In this document: in pieces, positions 59,815-64,000 of the stretch
Numbering within the stretch: the stretch's first letter is position 1
Layout: each line of letters opens with the position of its first letter
Assembly: GCF_900108585.1 (NCBI RefSeq)
Contig: NZ_UESZ01000001.1
Span: forward strand, 1 to 64,000
Length of the DNA stretch: 64,000 nt
Source of the DNA: Branchiibius hedensis
Lineage (GTDB): Bacteria; Actinomycetota; Actinomycetes; Actinomycetales; Dermatophilaceae
Direction: 5' to 3'
Made by a program: the position numbers and the translations under genes
The notes under the pieces: generated by a model
Told to the model about the DNA's origin: nothing
Databases searched by the model: none
The model's input: the letters and a program-made list of their open reading frames with translations, nothing else

Positions 59815-60727
59815 GCGCCCACCAGAACCCACCCAGCCCGGCCGGCTCCCGCAGAAACGCCCACGCCGTACGCCGAGCCAAGCCTTTCAGATAATCGGCC
59901 GGTGCCGTGCGGGCCAGGTCCAGCGACGGATTCGGTACGCGAATCCCTAGCTGCTCCAACGCATCTCGCTGCGTCAGCAATGTCGCCGCACCCAACGAGT
60001 CCATTGCAACGTGCGCCGTGATGTCCGTGCTGCCGTCGAAACACGGGGTCGTAGCCACGCCGTCCCGGTAGCCGATCAACGTGCCAGCGACGGGTCGGTC
60101 ATCGCGCAGATGTCCGTAGTCGATCGCGAGGACAGCGGACGCGACCGCGCACAACGCCTGGTACGCCTGATCTCGCGGCAGGCCGATCTCGACGCGGTCG
60201 CCTGGCACCGGTTCATCGACCGGCCACCACCGCCGGCGCCAGTCCTCCTCCGGTCCGGAAAGCACCGCGCCGAGTGCGCCGGAGGACAGCACGAAACGCC
60301 ACAACGCACCGTCCCACTGCGCCACCGGGCAGGGGACCACGTCGAGCCACTCGTTGGCGACGACCAGTGTCTGCGCATCGACCGGCAGCGCGGGCAGCGA
60401 CCGGCCGCCGGGGGAGACGACCCAGCCGATCCCGGCCGGGAGGGTCGAGGGCCGGGCCACCACATCCACCCCGGTCAGCCGCATCGACGGCCGCGTCGCG
60501 TGCAGCAACGTCAGCAACTCCCCGCGACCAGCGCCCACCTCCAGGATGTTCGTTGCGCCCACTCGGTCAGCCAGCGCCAGGACGGCGGATGCGAAGAGCT
60601 CGCCGACACCCGGGACGCCCTGTCCGGCGGTCGCGAAATGCCCTGCGGGACCGTCGGATTGCCGATAGAACCCGTGGGTGCCGTACAGCGCCTCAGCCCA
60701 CGCGTCGATCAGCGGGCGGGCAGACAC
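59774..60727 (-). CDS. SAM-dependent methyltransferase, MidA/NDUFAF7 family
   Basis: A 317-residue protein of the NDUFAF7/MidA type. It has the SAM motif NILEVGAGRGELLTLLHATRP, TLVVANEWLDVVPC (family motif NExxD), AIDYGH, and the C-terminal STDITAHVAMDSL. In mitochondria NDUFAF7 dimethylates an Arg of NDUFS2. A NuoD homologue with that Arg is encoded 1.6 kb away. The GTG start at 60727 is seven bases from a TACAGT -10 box, so the mRNA is probably leaderless. Confidence 0.85.
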   Translation of the reverse strand: MSARPLIDAWAEALYGTHGFYRQSDGPAGHFATAGQGVPGVGELFASAVLALADRVGATNILEVGAGRGELLTLLHATRPSMRLTGVDVVARPSTLPAGIGWVVSPGGRSLPALPVDAQTLVVANEWLDVVPCPVAQWDGALWRFVLSSGALGAVLSGPEEDWRRRWWPVDEPVPGDRVEIGLPRDQAYQALCAVASAVLAIDYGHLRDDRPVAGTLIGYRDGVATTPCFDGSTDITAHVAMDSLGAATLLTQRDALEQLGIRVPNPSLDLARTAPADYLKGLARRTAWAFLREPAGLGGFWWALSCPLAEPGTPPR

Positions 60728-60733
60728 GAGAAC

Positions 60734-60740
60734 TACTGTA
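60734..60740. promoter_or_regulatory. Overlapping divergent -10 boxes
   Basis: On the plus strand TACTGT (60734-60739) and on the minus strand TACAGT (60740-60735) overlap by five bases. Each ends exactly seven bases before a GTG start (60747 plus, 60727 minus). The whole gap is 19 bases, so both mRNAs are expected to be leaderless and the promoters mutually exclusive. Confidence 0.5.
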
Positions 60741-60746
60741 GGCAGC

Positions 60747-61631
60747 GTGAGCGAACTGTCCCGGCCCAATCTGCGCGTCGGAGTCGTCGGAGCGGGCCGG
60801 GCCGGCTCAGTGATCGGCGCTGCGCTGCGGGCAGCGGGTCACGAAATCGTGGCGACCAGCGCCGTCAGTGAAGCCTCCCGGCAGCGCGCCGAAGAACTGT
60901 TGCCCGGCGTCCCCATCGCGTCCGTCCAAGAAGTGGTGAGCGACGCGGACGTGGTGATCCTCGGCGTACCCGATGATGCGATCGAGCCGTTAGCCAACGG
61001 ACTTGCCGCCGAAAACCTCTGGGGGCCGGGCAAACTGGTGATCCATCTCAGTGGATTCCACGGGGTGGACGCGCTGGCCGCCGTGACGACGGTCGGTGGC
61101 GACGCGATCGCGCTGCATCCGGTGATGACCTTCAGCGGCACACCCGCCGATCTGGACCGCCTGCCCGGCACACCCTTCGCGATCACGGCCTCCGCAGGTG
61201 TCGGCGTCGTCGCCGAGGCCCTCGTGCTGGATCTCGGCGGTCTGCCGGTCGCGATCGCCGAAGGTGACCGCGCGGCGTACCACGCAGCGTTGGCGCACGC
61301 CGCCAACCACCTGGTGACGGTGATCGCCCAGTCCGAACAGGTGCTGCGGGAGATCGGGGTCGAGGATCCGGGCCGGTTCATCGCCCCACTGGTCGAGGCA
61401 GCGACCGCCAATGCGTTGGAACGCGGTGACCGCGCGCTGACCGGTCCGGTCTCCCGCGGAGACGTCGGCACGGTGCGGGCGCATCTGGATGCGCTCGCTC
61501 AGCACAGTCCGGATATCGAACCGGCCTATCGGGCGCTGGCCGAAGCGACCCTGGAGCGCGCCGCGCTACGCCGGGCGATGCCGGCCGAGGCGGTCCTTCC
61601 GCTGCGGCAATTGCTGACCGGCCGCGACTGA
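60747..61631 (+). CDS. Rossmann-like DUF2520 protein
   Basis: A 294-residue NAD(P)-binding protein with VGVVGAGRAGSVIGAALRAAGHEI, a central VVILGVPDDAIEPLA, and the DUF2520 C-terminal helical domain (YHAALAHAANHLVTVIAQSEQVL, GPVSRGD). It resembles prephenate/ketopantoate reductases and is often adjacent to panC, as here. A role as a reductase in pantothenate metabolism is plausible but unproven. Confidence 0.88.
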   Translation: MSELSRPNLRVGVVGAGRAGSVIGAALRAAGHEIVATSAVSEASRQRAEELLPGVPIASVQEVVSDADVVILGVPDDAIEPLANGLAAENLWGPGKLVIHLSGFHGVDALAAVTTVGGDAIALHPVMTFSGTPADLDRLPGTPFAITASAGVGVVAEALVLDLGGLPVAIAEGDRAAYHAALAHAANHLVTVIAQSEQVLREIGVEDPGRFIAPLVEAATANALERGDRALTGPVSRGDVGTVRAHLDALAQHSPDIEPAYRALAEATLERAALRRAMPAEAVLPLRQLLTGRD

Positions 61632-61632
61632 G

Positions 61633-61638
61633 TACCGT
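61633..61638 (+). promoter_or_regulatory. -10 element of panC
   Basis: TACCGT lies seven bases before ATG 61646, with no ribosome binding site, which suggests a leaderless transcript in addition to read-through from the upstream gene. An alternative GTG start at 61637 would overlap this box. Confidence 0.35.
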
Positions 61639-61645
61639 GAGCGCC

Positions 61646-62503
61646 ATGACGACGCAGTTGGTGCACACCCGCAAGGAGTTGCGAGCGGCGCGGGACGCGC
61701 TGTCCGGTCGCGTGGCTGTGGTGATGACCATGGGAGCGCTGCATCCCGGACACGCGCAACTGATCGCCCAGGCCCGGCAGGACGCGGACAGTGTCGTGGT
61801 GACGATCTTCCTCAACCCGCTGCAATTCGCCGCAGGAGAAGATCTGTCCCGGTATCCGCGGACCCTGGAATCCGATCTGGCGATCTGCCGAGAGCAGGGT
61901 GTCGATCTGGTGTTCGCGCCGACCCCCGACGTGATGTATCCCGACGGAGAACCCGGCATCCGGGTCAGCGCCGGCGCGCTCGGCGCGGTCCTCGAAGGCT
62001 CCTCGCGCCCAGGGCATTTCGACGGCGTGCTGACCGTGGTCGCCAAGTTGTTCCATCTGGTGCGGCCGGATCTGGCCTATTTCGGCCAGAAGGACGCCCA
62101 GCAGTTGTTGCTCATCCGGCGGATGGCCACCGATCTGGATTTCCCCATCGAGGTCATCGCCGTGCCGACCGTCCGCGAGGACGACGATCTGGCAATGTCC
62201 TCGCGCAACGTCTATCTGACCTCGACCGATCGCGAAGCGGCGCTGTCCCTGTCCCGCGCGTTGCGGGCCGGGGAGGCCCAGGCGGTTCGCGGCCCGGCGG
62301 CTATCCGCCGCGCCGCCCGCGACGTGCTGGTCGGCGAACCGCTGGCGCAGGTCGACTATCTGGTGCTGGTCGATCCGGTCCGGTTGGAAGAAGTTCCCGA
62401 GTGGTACCACGGCGTGGCGATCCTGGCCGTGGCTGCCAAGGTCGGGACGACGCGGCTGATCGACAATCTGCCGATCACCGTGGGGCCGGTTGCTCCCGCC
62501 TGA
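61646..62503 (+). CDS. panC: Pantothenate synthetase
   Basis: A 285-residue enzyme joining pantoate and beta-alanine with ATP. Motifs: VMTMGALHPGHAQLI (the HxGH nucleotidyl-transferase site), FLNPLQFA, DLDRYPRT-type region (EDLSRYPRTLESD), SRPGHFDGVLTVVAKLF, YFGQKDAQQL and REDDDLAMSSRN (KMSKS-like). Full length. It follows the DUF2520 gene by 14 bases. Confidence 0.95.
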   Translation: MTTQLVHTRKELRAARDALSGRVAVVMTMGALHPGHAQLIAQARQDADSVVVTIFLNPLQFAAGEDLSRYPRTLESDLAICREQGVDLVFAPTPDVMYPDGEPGIRVSAGALGAVLEGSSRPGHFDGVLTVVAKLFHLVRPDLAYFGQKDAQQLLLIRRMATDLDFPIEVIAVPTVREDDDLAMSSRNVYLTSTDREAALSLSRALRAGEAQAVRGPAAIRRAARDVLVGEPLAQVDYLVLVDPVRLEEVPEWYHGVAILAVAAKVGTTRLIDNLPITVGPVAPA

Positions 62504-62566
62504 CCTGCGCAGCGCGATGTCGGAATCCTGCTAGCCCTGGTCGGTGCCGGGGCGCAGACTGAAGAT

Positions 62567-64000
62567 ATGCAGCTGACCACCGCGACCTGCCTGGCCGCCG
62601 TCCAGAGCCGTGATGCGCGGTTCGACGGCTGGTTCGTGACGGCCGTGCGCAGCACCAAGATCTACTGTCGGCCCAGCTGTCCGGCCACGCCGCCGCGCGC
62701 TGATCGGGTCGACTTCCTACCGTCTGCCGCTGCTGCGGTGGCTCGTGGATACCGCGCCTGCAAACGCTGCCTCCCCGATGCCACCCCCGGCTCTCCGGAG
62801 TGGAACGTCCGCGACGATCTGGTCGCTCGCACGATGCGGTTGATCGCCGACGGCGTGGTCGAACGCGACGGTGTCGAGGGACTCTCGCGGCGTCTGGGTT
62901 ACAGCAGCCGGCAGATCGAGCGAGTCGTCAGCGAACAGTTGGGTGCCGGTCCGTTGGCGCTGGCCCGGTCCCAACGGGCGCAGACCGCGCGCATCCTGAT
63001 CGAGACCACCGCGATGCCGTTCGCCGACATCGCCTTCGCGGCCGGTTTCGGCAGCATCCGCTCGATGAACGACGTCGTGCGTACCACGTTCGCGCTCACG
63101 CCCACCCAGTTGCGCGCCCGTCGGTCCCCGCTGCGCGCCGCCGACCCACCCGCCTGGCACCGGATCGATCTGCGGTTGCCGATGCGACTGCCCTTCCTGC
63201 CCGACAACGTGTTCGGCCATCTGGTCGCCACCGGGGTGCCGGGGGTGGAGGAGTGGCGCGACGGCGCCTATCGCCGCACTCTGCGATTGACGTACGCCGC
63301 GGGCATCGTCGCGCTGCGACCGGCACCCGATCACGTGGCGGCGACGCTGTGGTTGCAGGACGTGCGCGATCTGCAGACCGCGGTCAGTCGCTGCCGGTTC
63401 CTGCTGGATCTGGACGCCGACCCACTCGCCGTCGACACCGCGCTCGCGGCCGATCCACGCCTGGCGCCGATGATTGCGGCAGCACCGGGTCGACGCGTCC
63501 CGCACACCACCGATCCGATCGAGATGGCGTTGCGGATCGTGCTCGGTCAGCAGATCTCGACCCGCGCCGCACGCACGCACGCCGCTCGTCTGACCCGAGC
63601 ACTGGGGGAGGGAGAGCATCAGCGACCCCGCGGGCAGCCTCACCGGACTCTTCCCGACCGCGGCCGTCGTGGCCGATGCACCGGATGATGTCCTGGCGAT
63701 GCCGGAAACCAGGAAGCGGACGCTGCGATCCCTGGCTCGTGCTTTGGCCGAGGGGGAGATCGATGTCTCGGCCGGCGCGGACTGGGGGCTGGCGCGGGGC
63801 CGGCTACTCGGCGTACCCGGAATCGGTCCCTGGTCGGTCGAGTCGATCGCCATGCGCGCGCTGGGCGATCCGGACGCGTTCCCCGAGACCGATCTGGCCG
63901 TGCGGCGCACCCTCGAGCGCATCGGTCCGCCCGCCGACACCTGGCGCCCGTGGCGGGCGTACGTCACCCAGCACCTGTGGGCCACCAGCGACCACGAAAC
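62567..64000 (+). pseudogene. Ada-type regulator / AlkA DNA glycosylase fusion, frameshifted
   Basis: The gene encodes an Ada N-terminal zinc domain (YCRPSCP ... RACKRCLP, four Cys), an AraC helix-turn-helix (residues ~85-180), and an AlkA-like glycosylase (from ~195, with IEMALRIVLGQQISTRAARTHAARL). At 63605-63614 the frame breaks: the glycosylase continues naturally in the +1 frame (SDPAGSLTGLFP ... LLGVPGIGPWSVESIAMRALGDPDAFPETDLAVRR), including the helix-hairpin-helix and catalytic Asp. The original frame stops at 63688. A single extra G in the run after CACTG explains it. The end lies beyond the window. Pseudogene or sequencing error. Confidence 0.78.

Overview
The window is high-GC actinobacterial chromosome. 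The gene order ppa / dacB / DUF2342 metalloprotease / tilS / hpt / ftsH / folE / folP / folBK / DUF3180, a DUF222-HNH protein of the 13E12 type, frequent GTG starts and many apparently leaderless promoters all suggest a member of the Micrococcales (Dermacoccaceae/Intrasporangiaceae-like). That placement is an inference; no rRNA is present.

Region 1 (1-10879) is the right part of an integrated phage or phage-like element whose left end lies outside the window. It ends in a 3' fragment of a tRNA-Thr(CGT) gene that served as attachment site. Next to this lie an integrase, an HNH endonuclease, and a rightward repressor / ImmA-type protease / DUF3263 set. A divergent control region with ACGCAA/TTGCGT palindromes faces a leftward early operon: Cro-like protein, antirepressor, small proteins, a 24-bp tandem-repeat (predicted beta-solenoid) protein, C5 DNA methyltransferase, two micro-ORFs and a YqaJ-type exonuclease. 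Nearly all genes of the operon are coupled by ATGA/GTGA overlaps. Two frame breaks are seen near its left edge.

Region 2 (10.9-22.9 kb) looks like a catabolic island: acyl-CoA synthetase, GAF-LuxR activator, SCP2 protein, Zn alcohol dehydrogenase, aldehyde dehydrogenase, P450, 3Fe-4S ferredoxin, ferredoxin reductase, thiolase, TetR regulator and a nitronate-monooxygenase-like flavoprotein. The order suggests hydroxylation of a methyl group, oxidation to an acid, CoA activation and thiolysis of an unknown hydrophobic substrate. Three copies of a CAGTCA-N4-TGACTG operator, two CRP-like sites and several CCC-NN-AGGGG palindromes suggest layered control by TetR, LuxR and a CRP-type protein.

Region 3 (23-43 kb) is mixed accessory and housekeeping DNA. 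It holds a degenerate ABC-ATPase paired with a YhgE/Pip membrane protein, a CarH-like B12 domain protein without DNA-binding domain, a GMC oxidoreductase with a hydrolase / gluconate-dehydrogenase-subunit-3 fusion, and two equal-length SDR paralogues flanking dps. Then come GH15, an FAD oxidoreductase, HAD, VOC, a glutamine amidotransferase, two MFS transporters, an alpha/beta hydrolase, DUF3626 and DUF222-HNH. Two genes here appear to start with CTG.

Region 4 (43-64 kb) is core: S9 peptidase, ppa, dacB, DUF2342, tilS, hpt, ftsH, the folate genes, a TSP-repeat surface protein with its own sortase, an orphan nuoD near a MidA/NDUFAF7-type methyltransferase, EamA transporter, CGNR regulator, DUF2520 protein, panC, and an Ada-AlkA gene broken by a frameshift at the right edge. 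No stretch over 300 bases lacks a gene.
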